A DNA stretch of 64,000 nt, taken from positions 62,001 to 126,000 of the forward strand of contig CANJRA010000001.1 of NCBI GenBank assembly GCA_947476625.1, given 5' to 3'. The position numbers and the translations under genes are program-made. Origin of the DNA: Fidelibacterota bacterium. GTDB taxonomy: Bacteria; Pseudomonadota; Alphaproteobacteria; Rhodospirillales; Rhodospirillaceae. The notes below the pieces were generated by a model. The model made no database searches and was not told where the DNA came from. It worked only from the letters and a program-made list of their open reading frames with translations. Below, in pieces: positions 45,869 through 55,102 of the stretch. Every line of letters begins with the position of its first letter. Positions within the stretch are counted from its first letter, which is position 1.

Positions 45869-46594
45869 GTGATCTTTTTTCCCGCCATCGATTTAAAGGA
45901 TGGCCGTTGTGTGCGCCTCATCAAAGGCGACATGAATCAGGCAACGGTGTTCAACGACTCTCCCGCCAATCAAGCGCGCAGCTTTGCTGATGCCGGTTGC
46001 CGGTGGATTCACGTGGTCGATCTCAATGGCGCCTTTGCGGGTGCGCCGGTAAATGCCGCAGCCGTTCGCGACATTCTCAAAGCGGTCGCCGTGCCCGTTC
46101 AACTGGGCGGCGGCATTCGCGACATGCAGACCGTCGCGGCTTGGATCGACGCCGGTATCGCGCGCGTGATTTTAGGCACCGCGGCGGTGAAGAATCCTGC
46201 GTTTGTGCATGATGCTTGCCGGGCATATCCCGGAAAGATCGCGGTCGGCATCGATGCGCGCGGCGGCAAAGTTGCTACCGAAGGCTGGGCCGATACCGGC
46301 GAACTTACGGTTCTGGATTTGGCCAGGCGTTTTGTCGATGCCGGTGTCGCGGCGATCATTCACACCGATATCGATCGCGACGGCGTCCTCGCCGGTCCGA
46401 ATGTGGCTGCCTCGGCGGAACTGGCCCGGGCAGTGCCTATCCCCGTTATCGTCTCCGGCGGTGTGTCGTCGCTGGACGACCTCAAGGCGGTAAAGGCCCA
46501 GAATGCCTCGGGGATAGCAGGGGTTATCTCCGGCCGGGCGATCTACGACGGCCGTATCGACCTCGCCGAAGCTGTTGCTTTGTTGGCGGCGTAA
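45869..46594 (+). CDS. hisA: Phosphoribosylformimino-5-aminoimidazole carboxamide ribotide isomerase
   Basis: 241 aa TIM-barrel isomerase (ProFAR to PRFAR). Catalytic Asp in [19 protein letters not shown]; phosphate-binding [13 protein letters not shown] and [13 protein letters not shown]. The frame opens earlier inside hisH, but the GTG at 45869 ([12 protein letters not shown]), 10 bases after the hisH stop with GGGGAAG before it, gives the family N terminus. Second phosphate motif intact. Followed by hisF after 41 bases. Confidence 0.95.
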   Translation: MIFFPAIDLKDGRCVRLIKGDMNQATVFNDSPANQARSFADAGCRWIHVVDLNGAFAGAPVNAAAVRDILKAVAVPVQLGGGIRDMQTVAAWIDAGIARVILGTAAVKNPAFVHDACRAYPGKIAVGIDARGGKVATEGWADTGELTVLDLARRFVDAGVAAIIHTDIDRDGVLAGPNVAASAELARAVPIPVIVSGGVSSLDDLKAVKAQNASGIAGVISGRAIYDGRIDLAEAVALLAA

Positions 46595-46635
46595 GGCCAT
46601 ACAAAACCTGTAATAACGGGCTTTTGGATATCGCT

Positions 46636-47409
46636 TTGCTCAAAATTCGCATCATTCCCTGCCTCGACGTTAAGGACGGTCGCGTTGTCAAAGGCGTGAA
46701 CTTCGTCGACCTGAAGGACGCTGGCGATCCGGTCGAGCAGGCGCGCCTGTATGACGCCGCCGGGGCAGACGAGTTGTGCTTTCTCGATATCACCGCCAGT
46801 CACGAAAATCGCGACACGCTTTATGACGTGGTTTCGCGTACCGCCGAGCAATGCTTCATGCCGTTGACGGTCGGTGGCGGCGTGCGCACGGTGGAAGATA
46901 TCCGCAAATTGCTTCTCGCCGGTGCCGACAAGGTCTCGATCAATACTGCGGCTGTGAAAACCCCGGAGTTTGTCCGTGAAGCGGCCGAGAAGTTCGGCAG
47001 CCAGTGCATTGTCGTTGCGCTCGACGCCAAACAAGTCTCCCCCGGACGCTTCGAGATATTCACCCACGGCGGCCGCAACGCCACCGGTATCGACGCCGTT
47101 GCTTGGGCCAAGCGCATGACGATGTACGGTGCTGGAGAAATTCTTCTCACGTCCATGGACCGCGACGGCACGCGCGGCGGTTACGATATTCCTCTGACGC
47201 GCGCCGTGGCCGACGCGGTCAATGTGCCGATCATCGCTTCCGGCGGTGTCGGCACGCTCGATCATATGGTCGCCGGGGTACGTGAAGGTCATGCGACGGC
47301 GGTTCTGGCCGCATCGATTTTTCACTTCGGCCATTACACTTTGCGTCAGACAAAAGAACATCTCCAGGCAGCGGGAATTCCCGTGCGCCTCTCGCAACAG
47401 GCTGCTTAA
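46636..47409 (+). CDS. hisF: Imidazole glycerol phosphate synthase, cyclase subunit
   Basis: 257 aa TIM barrel that joins HisH ammonia to PRFAR. Catalytic Asp in [19 protein letters not shown] and in [15 protein letters not shown], phosphate loops [12 protein letters not shown] and [12 protein letters not shown]. The frame is open well upstream, but TTG 46636 ([12 protein letters not shown]) yields the family N terminus; a TTG at 46624 adds four residues. HisA-HisF follow each other as in most alphaproteobacterial his clusters. Confidence 0.95.
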   Translation: MLKIRIIPCLDVKDGRVVKGVNFVDLKDAGDPVEQARLYDAAGADELCFLDITASHENRDTLYDVVSRTAEQCFMPLTVGGGVRTVEDIRKLLLAGADKVSINTAAVKTPEFVREAAEKFGSQCIVVALDAKQVSPGRFEIFTHGGRNATGIDAVAWAKRMTMYGAGEILLTSMDRDGTRGGYDIPLTRAVADAVNVPIIASGGVGTLDHMVAGVREGHATAVLAASIFHFGHYTLRQTKEHLQAAGIPVRLSQQAA

Positions 47410-47426
47410 GCGCGCCAGAGGGTTTC

Positions 47427-47765
47427 ATGAGCGGAAACGTCGACGAAAAAATTCTGTTGAAACTGTTTGAGGTCATCAAGGAGCGCAAAAACGGCGATCC
47501 GGAAGCCTCCTATACCGCGCGTCTCTATGCCAGGGGCATCAACAAGATCGCCCAGAAACTCGGCGAGGAGGCGGTCGAAACGGCTATTGCGGCCGTCGTT
47601 GAAGGAAACGATCGCTTGGTGCGCGAGAGCGCCGACCTTCTGTATCACCTGTTGGTGCTTTGGGCCGCCAAGGGCGTTGCGCCGGACGATGTGTGGATAG
47701 AGCTTGAGCACCGCTTCGGCACTTCGGGCATCGCGGTAAAGGAAGCCCGTAAGAAAAACGTTTGA
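47427..47765 (+). CDS. hisE: Phosphoribosyl-ATP pyrophosphatase
   Basis: 112 aa single-domain enzyme for step 2 of histidine synthesis (HisI is not in the window). The helical family pattern ends in QKLGEEAVETAIAAVVEGN and RESADLLYHLLVLWAAKG, with the metal-binding EExxE and ExxD residues. Length is normal for stand-alone HisE. Overlaps the frame of the HIT gene only if a TTG start were used. Confidence 0.95.
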   Translation: MSGNVDEKILLKLFEVIKERKNGDPEASYTARLYARGINKIAQKLGEEAVETAIAAVVEGNDRLVRESADLLYHLLVLWAAKGVAPDDVWIELEHRFGTSGIAVKEARKKNV

Positions 47766-47773
47766 GGCTGGCG

Positions 47774-48133
47774 ATGTACGACGACAACAACATCTTCGCT
47801 AAAATCCTGCGCGGCGAAATCCCCTGCAAGAAACTCCATGAAGACGAGCACACACTGGCGTTTGACGACATCAACCCTCAGGCCCCGGTGCACGCCCTCG
47901 TTATCCCCAAGGGCAAATACGTTTCGATGAAGGATTTCGCGGCGAAGGCTTCGGATGTTGAGATCGCGGCCTTTGTACGGGCCGTCGGTAAGGTGGCTGC
48001 GCTGAAGGGTCTCGACGAATCAGGCTACCGCATTCTTGCAAACGCGGGCCTGAATGCGCATCAGGAAGTGCCGCATCTGCACGTTCATATTTTTGGCGGC
48101 AGGGCTCTGGGTCCGATGCTCATCAAGCACTAG
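47774..48133 (+). CDS. HIT-family nucleotide hydrolase (HinT-like)
   Basis: 119 aa purine-nucleoside phosphoramidase of the histidine triad family. Triad motif HLHVHIFGGRALG near the C terminus; INPQAPVHALVIPKG in the middle. ATG at 47774 has GAGG 6 bases upstream; a TTG four codons earlier is less likely. Location directly after hisE is a conserved alphaproteobacterial linkage. Converges with the next gene, overlapping by 4 bases. Confidence 0.93.
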   Translation: MYDDNNIFAKILRGEIPCKKLHEDEHTLAFDDINPQAPVHALVIPKGKYVSMKDFAAKASDVEIAAFVRAVGKVAALKGLDESGYRILANAGLNAHQEVPHLHVHIFGGRALGPMLIKH

Positions 48134-48732
48134 ACGTTAGCGTTTCTGCTTGGGTTGTCTGGGCAAGGATGTTGCGGATTGTCGGCGTCGCAGATCACAG
48201 CGGACGTTAGAAACGCCATCGCGGCTTCAATCTCTAATGCTGGAATATTCGGCCCACCTTTAGCTTTCGCGTAAGCCGGTGTCCGCCAGACTTGACTCAG
48301 AATATATAGCCCGCTCGCGCCTTGGATAATTTTTGTATAGCGCGCTTCGCCTTTGCCGGTGATGCGATTGCCTTCACACCCCAGCGTCCAGAACGCAGAA
48401 GCAAAGCCATTATTTACACCCGATTGAAAGCTGCCTTCGACCACGCCGTCGCACACTTCGCGGTTTCGGGCGGCGGCGCGTCGCTGGAAGGTGTCGAGCG
48501 GTAAGTTATTCAGGTTGTGATAAATCTCCAGCGTGATCTTGCGTTGCCAGTTCTCCGCGGTCTGTCCCGGCGGAACATATTCGACGATTTCCTGATCGCC
48601 CGGGCGCGCAAACGATTCCGCCCAGCCGGTCGGGAACATCGGCATTGCCAGGCGCTCTTCGGCGCGCGCCGGTAGGGAAAAAAGGCACACTAAAACTAAA
48701 GTCGCTCGGAGGGTGATGCGAGGCAGGGTCAT
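48130..48732 (-). CDS. Predicted exported protein, unknown function
   Basis: 200 aa. N-terminal signal peptide ending in LPARAEE (about residue 24). The mature region has two Cys in REVCDGVVEG and FWTLGCEGN, and another pair near the C terminus (VICDADNPQHPCPDN), which may form disulfides in the periplasm. Segments such as KITLEIYHNLNNLPLDTFQRRA and GASGLYILSQVWRTPAY look globular. I do not recognise the family. Next to his/HIT genes only by convergence. Confidence 0.72.
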   Translation of the reverse strand: MTLPRITLRATLVLVCLFSLPARAEERLAMPMFPTGWAESFARPGDQEIVEYVPPGQTAENWQRKITLEIYHNLNNLPLDTFQRRAAARNREVCDGVVEGSFQSGVNNGFASAFWTLGCEGNRITGKGEARYTKIIQGASGLYILSQVWRTPAYAKAKGGPNIPALEIEAAMAFLTSAVICDADNPQHPCPDNPSRNANV

Positions 48733-48929
48733 ACCTCTATCCTCGCAAACTCACGCGCTTTCAACAAGTCTGTCAGAAACGCTTATCCCGGACGGCGTGA
48801 CGGGTAACCCGTACACGAACGTCCGGGATAGGGTGCACCGCCGCTCTGTTTGTCTAGCTGCTTTACGCGATGTTGTGGCCATCCGTATTGCGGCCGACAC
48901 GTAAGCGCGGCGCCATGGGCAGCATGCCT

Positions 48930-49166
48930 TTAACGGCGATGCCGCCTGTCGAAGTTGACATCATCCGGGTCGGTCGCAGCGCCGGTCGCGGCGCCGACTG
49001 CGCCGCCTATCACGGCGCCCGTCAAAGGGTCAGCACCAAGCACAGCCGCACCTAAAGCGCCGGCACCGGCGCCAATACCTGCACCAGACAACGCACGTTC
49101 GCCGCGGTTGTAGCCGCAGCCGGACAGCGCGAGAACGATCATCGTCATTGCAATTGCGGTTTTCAT
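48930..49166 (-). CDS. Small glycine-zipper lipoprotein
   Basis: 78 aa. Signal peptide with lipobox LSGC (C about 17 in MIVLALSGCGYNRGER), then GAGIGAGAGALGAAVLG and GAVIGGAVGAATGAA, repeated Gly/Ala zippers that pack as transmembrane hairpins in OmpA-like or YMGG-type lipoproteins. ATG at 49166 has GGAGGTTGGAG upstream; the frame extends 13 codons more. Likely outer-membrane anchored. Too short for a better call. Confidence 0.75.
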   Translation of the reverse strand: MKTAIAMTMIVLALSGCGYNRGERALSGAGIGAGAGALGAAVLGADPLTGAVIGGAVGAATGAATDPDDVNFDRRHRR

Positions 49167-49329
49167 CTCCAACCTCCATAGCGTCGTGAACCAACAGAAA
49201 CCCAACGACGCACATCAATGAATGTTTCAGACGTCCGGCATCACGCGCGTTTCGCAAACGTCGCGTCAACGTCGATGTATGGAGAGAATGCAGGTATGGG
49301 TAGGGATGCGATACAACCAGCCCGCGACA

Positions 49330-50850
49330 CTAATCCACGAGCGAGCGTCCTGCGACAACGCGACGATAAGACAACGCCTCTGCGATGTGTTCGCGCTTTA
49401 CGGTATCACTGTCTTGTGGGTCTGCGATCGTGCGTCCAACGCGCAAGATGCGATGATATCCGCGCGCCGATAGCCGCATCTTTTCTGCGGCGCGTGTAAG
49501 AAGTGCGCGACCATCGGCGTCGGGAGCGGCGACCGTTTCCAGAACCTCGCCATCGGCTTCGGCATTGCATGTCAAGGTGTACGACGCATACCGTGCCGAC
49601 TGAATATCGCGCGCTTTGGCAACGCGCGCGGCAACGGTTGCCGAATCTTCCGTCGGTGCGGGCATTGCCAAATCCAATGGATCCACGGCCGCGACAGCAA
49701 CGTGAAGATCTATGCGGTCAAACAATGGACCTGAGATGCGGTTTTGATAGTCGTCCGCGCATCGCGGCGCTTTGTTGCATGCCAAACCCGGGTCACTCAG
49801 GTAACCGCATTTACATGGGTTCATGGCCGCGACAAGTTGAAAGCGCGCTGGATAGCTGACGTGCGCATTGGCGCGCGCGATGACAACACGGCCGCTTTCC
49901 ATAGGTTGACGCAACGACTCAAATGCCTGACGCGAGAATTCCGGCAGCTCGTCCAAGAACAGTACGCCGCGATGCGCTAGGGAAATCTCGCCCGGCTTCA
50001 CACGCAAACCGCCACCGACGAGTGCTGGTGTGGATGCTGAGTGATGAGGGTCGCGAAACGGACGCCGTCGCACCAGTCCACCCTCAGGCAACCGCCCGGC
50101 GATGGAATGAATCATGCTGACCTCCAAAGCCTCCATAGCGCTGAGCGGCGGCAAAAGACCAGGCATGCGGCTAGCCAGCATGGATTTGCCGGAACCCGGT
50201 GGACCGATCATCAAAAGATTATGTGAGCCTGCTGCAGCGATCTCGACCGCACGCTTTGCGGTTTCCTGACCTTTGATGTCTTTGAGGTCGAGAAAAGCGC
50301 CACCGGCTTTCGGTTCGGAAGGGTGTGGCGGCTGAAGGACGTTCACGCCCTTGAAATAGTTGATCAGCTCCAGCAGCGAACGCGGCGCAAGGATATCGGC
50401 ACCGCCGGCCCAAGCCGCTTCGCCGCCCTGTGCGCCGGGACAAATGAATCCGCGCGAGGCTGCGTTGGCGGCAATCGCGGCGGGCAATACGCCGGCTACC
50501 GATGCGATGGACCCATCCAAGCCCAATTCGCCTAAGGCAGTGTATTGCGCCATGTCGTCCATGGGAATTACGCCCATGACGACCAACAGCCCGAGCGCAA
50601 TCGGCAAATCGAAGTGACTGCCTTCTTTCTGTACGTCGGCCGTCGCCAGATTGACGGTAATCCGGCGCGCCGGTAGCGCGAGGCCTATGGCATTCAACGC
50701 TGCGCGTACGCGCTCGCGCGATTCACCGACGGCTTTGTCGGGCAGCCCAACAATCGTGAACGTCGGCAGCCCGCCGGTGATAGCGACTTGCGCCTCGATC
50801 GGTAGCACGTCGATGCCTGAAAACGCGACCGTATTGATATGTGCGACCAT
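49330..50850 (-). CDS. comM: YifB/ComM-family Mg-chelatase-like AAA+ ATPase
   Basis: 506 aa. N-terminal Lon-like S16 domain (about 15-170), AAA+ core with Walker A IGPPGSGKSMLASRMPG (about 215-230) and Walker B VLFLDELPEFSR, and a C-terminal Mg-chelatase lid with CDDYQNRISGPLFDRIDLHV. ComM is a hexameric helicase that expands D-loops during natural transformation in some bacteria; the family is widespread, so competence is not implied. The zinc-like CKCGYLSDPGLACNKAPRC block is intact. 34 bases after the broken mscS gene. Confidence 0.94.
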   Translation of the reverse strand: MVAHINTVAFSGIDVLPIEAQVAITGGLPTFTIVGLPDKAVGESRERVRAALNAIGLALPARRITVNLATADVQKEGSHFDLPIALGLLVVMGVIPMDDMAQYTALGELGLDGSIASVAGVLPAAIAANAASRGFICPGAQGGEAAWAGGADILAPRSLLELINYFKGVNVLQPPHPSEPKAGGAFLDLKDIKGQETAKRAVEIAAAGSHNLLMIGPPGSGKSMLASRMPGLLPPLSAMEALEVSMIHSIAGRLPEGGLVRRRPFRDPHHSASTPALVGGGLRVKPGEISLAHRGVLFLDELPEFSRQAFESLRQPMESGRVVIARANAHVSYPARFQLVAAMNPCKCGYLSDPGLACNKAPRCADDYQNRISGPLFDRIDLHVAVAAVDPLDLAMPAPTEDSATVAARVAKARDIQSARYASYTLTCNAEADGEVLETVAAPDADGRALLTRAAEKMRLSARGYHRILRVGRTIADPQDSDTVKREHIAEALSYRRVVAGRSLVD

Positions 50851-50884
50851 GAACTCCTCACCTCAGGGCCATCATAGGACGGAT

Positions 50885-51781
50885 TCAGGGTTTGGGAGGA
50901 GTGCCTGTGTCAGGTGGCGCGGGTGCGGCAATCCGCTGGGGCGCCATTGGCGCGGCAACGCCCATGCTCGCCAGAACCTCTTTGACGCGGCGGTTCGAAT
51001 CGAACTGGGTGGTGCGCAGATCGGCGTTGCCGACCCAAACCTCCACTAGCACCGTCATGGCGGTTTCGCTCAGTTTGGAGATGCCGACAATCGGCTTCGG
51101 GTCCGGCTGTATCCGTTTATCGGCCGCAATAACCTCGCGAAGGCGTTTGGTGAGATCGTCGATATTGGCGGCATAAGAGGCGCCGACTTCGATCAAGATG
51201 CGGCGCGTTGCGTGATGGCTTAAATTTCTGATAACGCCGGCCTTGGGTCACGTCGCCGCCGGCTTGATGCTGATTTTCTTCCGGCCGTTTCGGGTCGGCG
51301 ATTCCGTGGAAGCGGCAGGCGTCGCCGGCACGATTACCGAGATCTTGCTGTTCACCACGGAAATTTCGACCGCCGACAACATCAAGGTTGTCGTTCCCAA
51401 TAATCTGATATGGGCCCCCTGCAGCGCCAAGCCAATCGCCAAACCGACGGCGCCTAAAACCGCGACGAAGCTTGTGGTTTCCACCCCGAAACTCGACAGC
51501 ATGGCAACGATGGTGAAAAACAGCACGGCATACTTCGCCACCGAACCTAGGAAGGTAAAGATCGTGATGTCGATCCGCGGCGTATGTTTGCCGGCTTTGA
51601 TAATGGCATTCTGCACCATGCCCGAGACCGTCCAGCAGATGATCAAGATGAGGACCGCGCCGATCATCTTGAGGCCGTAGGTGGTGATGACCGTCATGCC
51701 GGTTTCGATCGCCGGGACGAGGTGCTTTTCAAGCAAAGCTGGATTCTCGGCGATCTTCTCGAGTGTTGGTAACTTGTCCAT
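50885..51781 (-). pseudogene. mscS: Small mechanosensitive channel (MscS) gene disrupted by an internal inversion
   Basis: MscS is a homoheptameric inner-membrane emergency valve. Reading the minus strand from 51781 gives MDKLPTLEKIAENPALLEK and transmembrane helices up to VLGAVGLAIGLALQG, then nonsense. The next family block, GHVAAGLMLIFFRPFRVGDS through VVVPNNLIW, is on the plus strand at 51243-51413; the C-terminal part (LIEVGASYAANIDDLTKRL on) is again on minus. If 51239-51416 is turned round, the joins read QGALGHVAAGLM and NNLIWAGVIRNLSHHATRR, and the 897-base frame is a clean 298-codon gene. As printed it cannot make a full channel. Confidence 0.9.
51239..51416 (+). other. Inverted 178-bp segment inside mscS, bounded by GGCC
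   Basis: GGCC at 51239-51242 and GGCC at 51413-51416 mark the two breakpoints; because GGCC is its own complement, exact end points within it cannot be told apart. The content encodes the pore-helix end and beta domain of MscS in the plus-strand sense. A third GGCC is inside at 51283. No longer inverted repeat flanks the segment, and no recombinase gene is nearby. Confidence 0.9.
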
Positions 51782-51853
51782 AACGTAATCTTCCGTTTAT
51801 TCCGCGCGCGAAATCAGAGCCGCAGGCTGTGACTTTTTAGGGGCGCAGCCAAA

Positions 51854-52792
51854 TTACAGGCGGTGTTCGATGGCGTTCCAAATATCGGCTTCCAAAGCCG
51901 TGCCGTTGAAGCGGTTGATTTCCTGTAAACCCGTTGGCGACGTCACGTTGATTTCGGTGAGATAGTCGCCAATGACATCAATGCCGGTGAAAATGAGGCC
52001 GCGTTCTTTAAGGGCGGGACCGATGATCTCGCAGATTTCCTGTTCGCGTTTGGTCAACGTGGTCTGCTCGGGACGTCCGCCGACGTGCATGTTGGAACGT
52101 GCCTCACCCGCCGCCGGTACGCGGTTGATGGCGCCGACTGCTTTTCCGTCGACCAGAATGATGCGCTTATCGCCTTTGCGCACCTCCGGGACATAACGTT
52201 GGACAATGACCGGTTCGCGCGAGGTGGTTGTGAACATTTCAAGCAGCGCGCCAAGGTTCTCGTCGTCGGGGCGAATATGAAAAACGCCGGCGCCCCCGTT
52301 GCCGTACAGTGGCTTGACGATGATGTCGGAATGATCGCGGCGGAAAGCTTTGATCTCATCGGCGTCGGCCGTGATGAGTGTCGGCGGCATCACGCCTGCG
52401 AAGTGTGTGACAAACAATTTCTCCGGCGCATTGCGGACATGCACGGGGTCATTCACCACCAAGGTTTTCGGGTGAATATGTTCGAGAATGTGCGTGGCGG
52501 TAATATAGGCCATGTCGAAAGGCGGATCTTGGCGCATCAGCACCACGTCCATGCCGGCGAGATCGAGTTCCTGTTCGGGCCCGAGTTCGTAGTGATTGCC
52601 TAATTCGCAGCGGACTTTCAGTGTACGCGCCCGCGCTGTCACCCGGCCTTCGCGGAAGGTCAGTTTGCGCGGGTGATAATGATAGAGTGTATAGCCGCGC
52701 TTTTGCGCTTCCAGCGCCAACACGAACGTTGAGTCGGCGTTGATATTGATGGACTCAATCGGGTCCATTTGAATGGCGACTTGCAATGACAT
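51854..52792 (-). CDS. gshB: Glutathione synthetase
   Basis: 312 aa ATP-grasp ligase joining gamma-glutamylcysteine and glycine. Opening [21 protein letters not shown], then [36 protein letters not shown] (ATP-binding glycine loop) and the metal-binding [21 protein letters not shown]. Length is typical. The mscS gene lies 72 bases downstream. gshA is not in the window. Confidence 0.96.
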   Translation of the reverse strand: MSLQVAIQMDPIESININADSTFVLALEAQKRGYTLYHYHPRKLTFREGRVTARARTLKVRCELGNHYELGPEQELDLAGMDVVLMRQDPPFDMAYITATHILEHIHPKTLVVNDPVHVRNAPEKLFVTHFAGVMPPTLITADADEIKAFRRDHSDIIVKPLYGNGGAGVFHIRPDDENLGALLEMFTTTSREPVIVQRYVPEVRKGDKRIILVDGKAVGAINRVPAAGEARSNMHVGGRPEQTTLTKREQEICEIIGPALKERGLIFTGIDVIGDYLTEINVTSPTGLQEINRFNGTALEADIWNAIEHRL

Positions 52793-52827
52793 CCGATGTT
52801 CTTTCGTTACGGTTTTAATACAGACGT

Positions 52828-53682
52828 TTAATGCAAACGTTCGCGCAGCTCTTGCACCACTTTACCGAATTTCCGGCGCTCGGGCCCGTCAGGCACGCGC
52901 GCGACGAAGCTTTCGAAGGCTTCAACCGCGTGTTTCAAGTGTCCCAAGCGCATCTGCATGACGCCGGCTTCGCGCCATAGGTTGGCATTATCGGGATCCA
53001 GCATCTGCATACTGACAAGCGCTTCCAGGGTGCCGGTGATTTCGTTCAGCTCCACACGCCTGGTCTTAACGTTGTTTTGCAGGCGGATCAGCACTTCGCG
53101 GTTGCTCACCGGTTTATAGTGCGCGGATTCCAATTCCGCGGCGGCATCTTGGCGTACCAATTTCAGCAACTCGCGCAGCGACTGCGTTTCCATAAGCCGG
53201 CCACTATGAAACGGGTCGATGATCGAGCGCCTTCCATCACGACTTTCCAGACGGATGAGAAAGTGCCCGGGAAAATTCAAGCCCGCCGCGCCCCACCCTT
53301 GCGCCCTCGCGGCATAGATATAAAGGATGCCTAAGGTCACGGGCAGTCCGCGGCGGCGTTCGATCACACGCATCAGGTTGGCGTTGTCGAGGTCGTCATA
53401 GGTATCTTCGTCGCCGGCATAACGTAACTCCTCCGCCAGCACTTTCGTCAGCACGTGCGCCATTTCCTCGGGCGATGGATTGTCCATATCAAACGCGGCC
53501 GCGACCGCGGCGTCGTGTACGGCCTCGGCCATGGCTTTCAGATGCTCACGGTAAATCTGCAAATCCGAAGCCGGATGATCGAATGACGCCAGTAGCAGCG
53601 CGGCTTCAGCCACATCGATCGCGTCATCGGATTGCGCCGAAATCCGCGAGAGAGTCGCTTTGATGGTTTCAACCGATGCCAT
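52828..53682 (-). CDS. SirB1/transglutaminase-like protein with TPR
   Basis: 284 aa. The N-terminal two thirds match the SirB1/YchA family, a transglutaminase-like fold: [35 protein letters not shown] and [11 protein letters not shown]. The C-terminal third has TPR-like helices ([30 protein letters not shown]). The family is widespread and uncharacterised; the catalytic Cys of true transglutaminases is not evident. 35 bases upstream of gshB on the same strand. Confidence 0.88.
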   Translation of the reverse strand: MASVETIKATLSRISAQSDDAIDVAEAALLLASFDHPASDLQIYREHLKAMAEAVHDAAVAAAFDMDNPSPEEMAHVLTKVLAEELRYAGDEDTYDDLDNANLMRVIERRRGLPVTLGILYIYAARAQGWGAAGLNFPGHFLIRLESRDGRRSIIDPFHSGRLMETQSLRELLKLVRQDAAAELESAHYKPVSNREVLIRLQNNVKTRRVELNEITGTLEALVSMQMLDPDNANLWREAGVMQMRLGHLKHAVEAFESFVARVPDGPERRKFGKVVQELRERLH

Positions 53683-53771
53683 GGCCTAAAGGTGCGTCGC
53701 TCGTGATGATCCGGTTAGCTGTGTACGCTATCCGATCGGCCTTTCCAATGCACCTGAAGGCTAGGCGCGCG

Positions 53772-54155
53772 TCATGGACGCCACGCGTCGGCTATGCGGT
53801 GGGGGATAAAACCACGATCCAGGACCATCACGTCGAAGCGCACATTATAAGACGCCAAATCTGGGCGGTGCCGCAGGTAAACCTCTGCCGAGCGCGCGAT
53901 TCGTCCGCGCTGAGCCGGGGTAACGGATTCGACTGCAGCCGCGATGCTGGTGCGCGCCTTTACCTCTATGAAGGCGATGGTCTCGCCCCGCATCGCCACA
54001 ATATCTACCTCGCCAAGGCCGCTGCCACGTGAGGCTTTCATTCGCCGCGCAATAATACGCCATCCCGTGAGATGCAGCCGTATCACGCACAGGATCTCCG
54101 CCAATCGTCCGCGCTTTTCGGCGTTTACGTGTGAAGCGGATTTTACGGAACTCAT
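53772..54155 (-). CDS. YraN family (UPF0102) nuclease-fold protein
   Basis: 127 aa. The PD-(D/E)XK-like core is seen in RGRLAEILCVIRLHLTGWRI, GLGEVDIVAMRGETIAFIEVKAR and ITPAQR-like VTPAQRGRIARSAEVYL. The family is thought to bind or cut DNA but has no proven substrate. Start codon overlaps the rsmI stop by 4 bases, the rsmI-yraN pair being widely conserved. Confidence 0.93.
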   Translation of the reverse strand: MSSVKSASHVNAEKRGRLAEILCVIRLHLTGWRIIARRMKASRGSGLGEVDIVAMRGETIAFIEVKARTSIAAAVESVTPAQRGRIARSAEVYLRHRPDLASYNVRFDVMVLDRGFIPHRIADAWRP

Positions 54156-55102
54156 TTTTTCCCCAGTGCAAGCGCGCGGGCATAGACCGTCCGGCGAGGC
54201 TGGTTCAGGGCTTCGGCGACGGCTGCGGCAGCATCGCGCAGGCTCAGAGTGACAAGAGCATCCCGTAAAGCCTGATCGAGGTCGGCTTCGCTGGCCGCAG
54301 CTTGCTCCTGCGCTGCGCCGCCGACAACCACGACAATCTCGCCCTTGGGCGTGTCCTGCGCGAGGTAAGCCGCGGAAAGTTCCGTGAGAGGTCCGCGCCG
54401 GACTTCCTCATGTAATTTGGTCAACTCGCGACACACGGCGGCCTCGCGCGCGCCAAGCACGGCCGCCATGTCGGCCAGGCTGTCGGCCAGACGCGGTCCT
54501 GATTCGTAAAATATCAATGTCGCTCGCAGAGAGCTCAGCTCCATCAATGCTTCGCGCCGCGCGCCCGACTTCGCCGGCAGAAAACCGGCAAACAGCACGC
54601 GATCGGTCGGCAGTGCCGCGACCACCAAGGCCGATAGCAAAGCCGACGCACCCGGCACAGGTATGGTCGTGATTCCGGACGCGGCGCAATCCCGGACCAG
54701 TTTATAGCCGGGATCTGAAATCAGCGGCGTGCCGGCATCGCTGACGAGCGCGACGGCTTCGCCGGCCTGCAGCCGCGCCAGAATCTGCGGACGCACCCGG
54801 TCGGCATTGTGGTCATGATAGGGCAACATGGGTGTGACGATGCTAAACCGCTGCAACAAACCACCCGTCACGCGCGTATCTTCACAGGCGATGACATGCA
54901 CGTCTTTCAGGGTCTCGATCGCGCGCCGCGTCATATCGCCGAGATTGCCGATGGGCGTTGCCACAATGTAAAGACCACCCGGCAATTTAGCGGGCAATTT
55001 ACTTGCATCGATTACGGCATTAGGTTGAGCGCTCTGTGAAGCAAGCTGTTTGGAGGACGCCGTTGCGCCCTGTTTTGTCGATTTTCCAGCGTGTCGGGTC
55101 AT
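54152..55102 (-). CDS. rsmI: 16S rRNA (cytidine1402-2'-O)-methyltransferase
   Basis: 316 aa SAM enzyme of the tetrapyrrole methylase fold: GGLYIVATPIGNLGDMTRRAI, ACEDTRVTGGLL, ALVSDAGTPLISDPGYKLV, PVPGASALLSALVVAALP and FYESGPRLADSL. The family core starts around residue 42, so a basic, Ser/Gln-rich head of about 40 residues precedes it. I start at the ATG 55102; the frame is open to 55162, and TTGs nearer to the core are possible. Its 5' end overlaps the lpoA-like gene on the other strand by 40 bases if both starts are right. Confidence 0.93.
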   Translation of the reverse strand: MTRHAGKSTKQGATASSKQLASQSAQPNAVIDASKLPAKLPGGLYIVATPIGNLGDMTRRAIETLKDVHVIACEDTRVTGGLLQRFSIVTPMLPYHDHNADRVRPQILARLQAGEAVALVSDAGTPLISDPGYKLVRDCAASGITTIPVPGASALLSALVVAALPTDRVLFAGFLPAKSGARREALMELSSLRATLIFYESGPRLADSLADMAAVLGAREAAVCRELTKLHEEVRRGPLTELSAAYLAQDTPKGEIVVVVGGAAQEQAAASEADLDQALRDALVTLSLRDAAAAVAEALNQPRRTVYARALALGKK

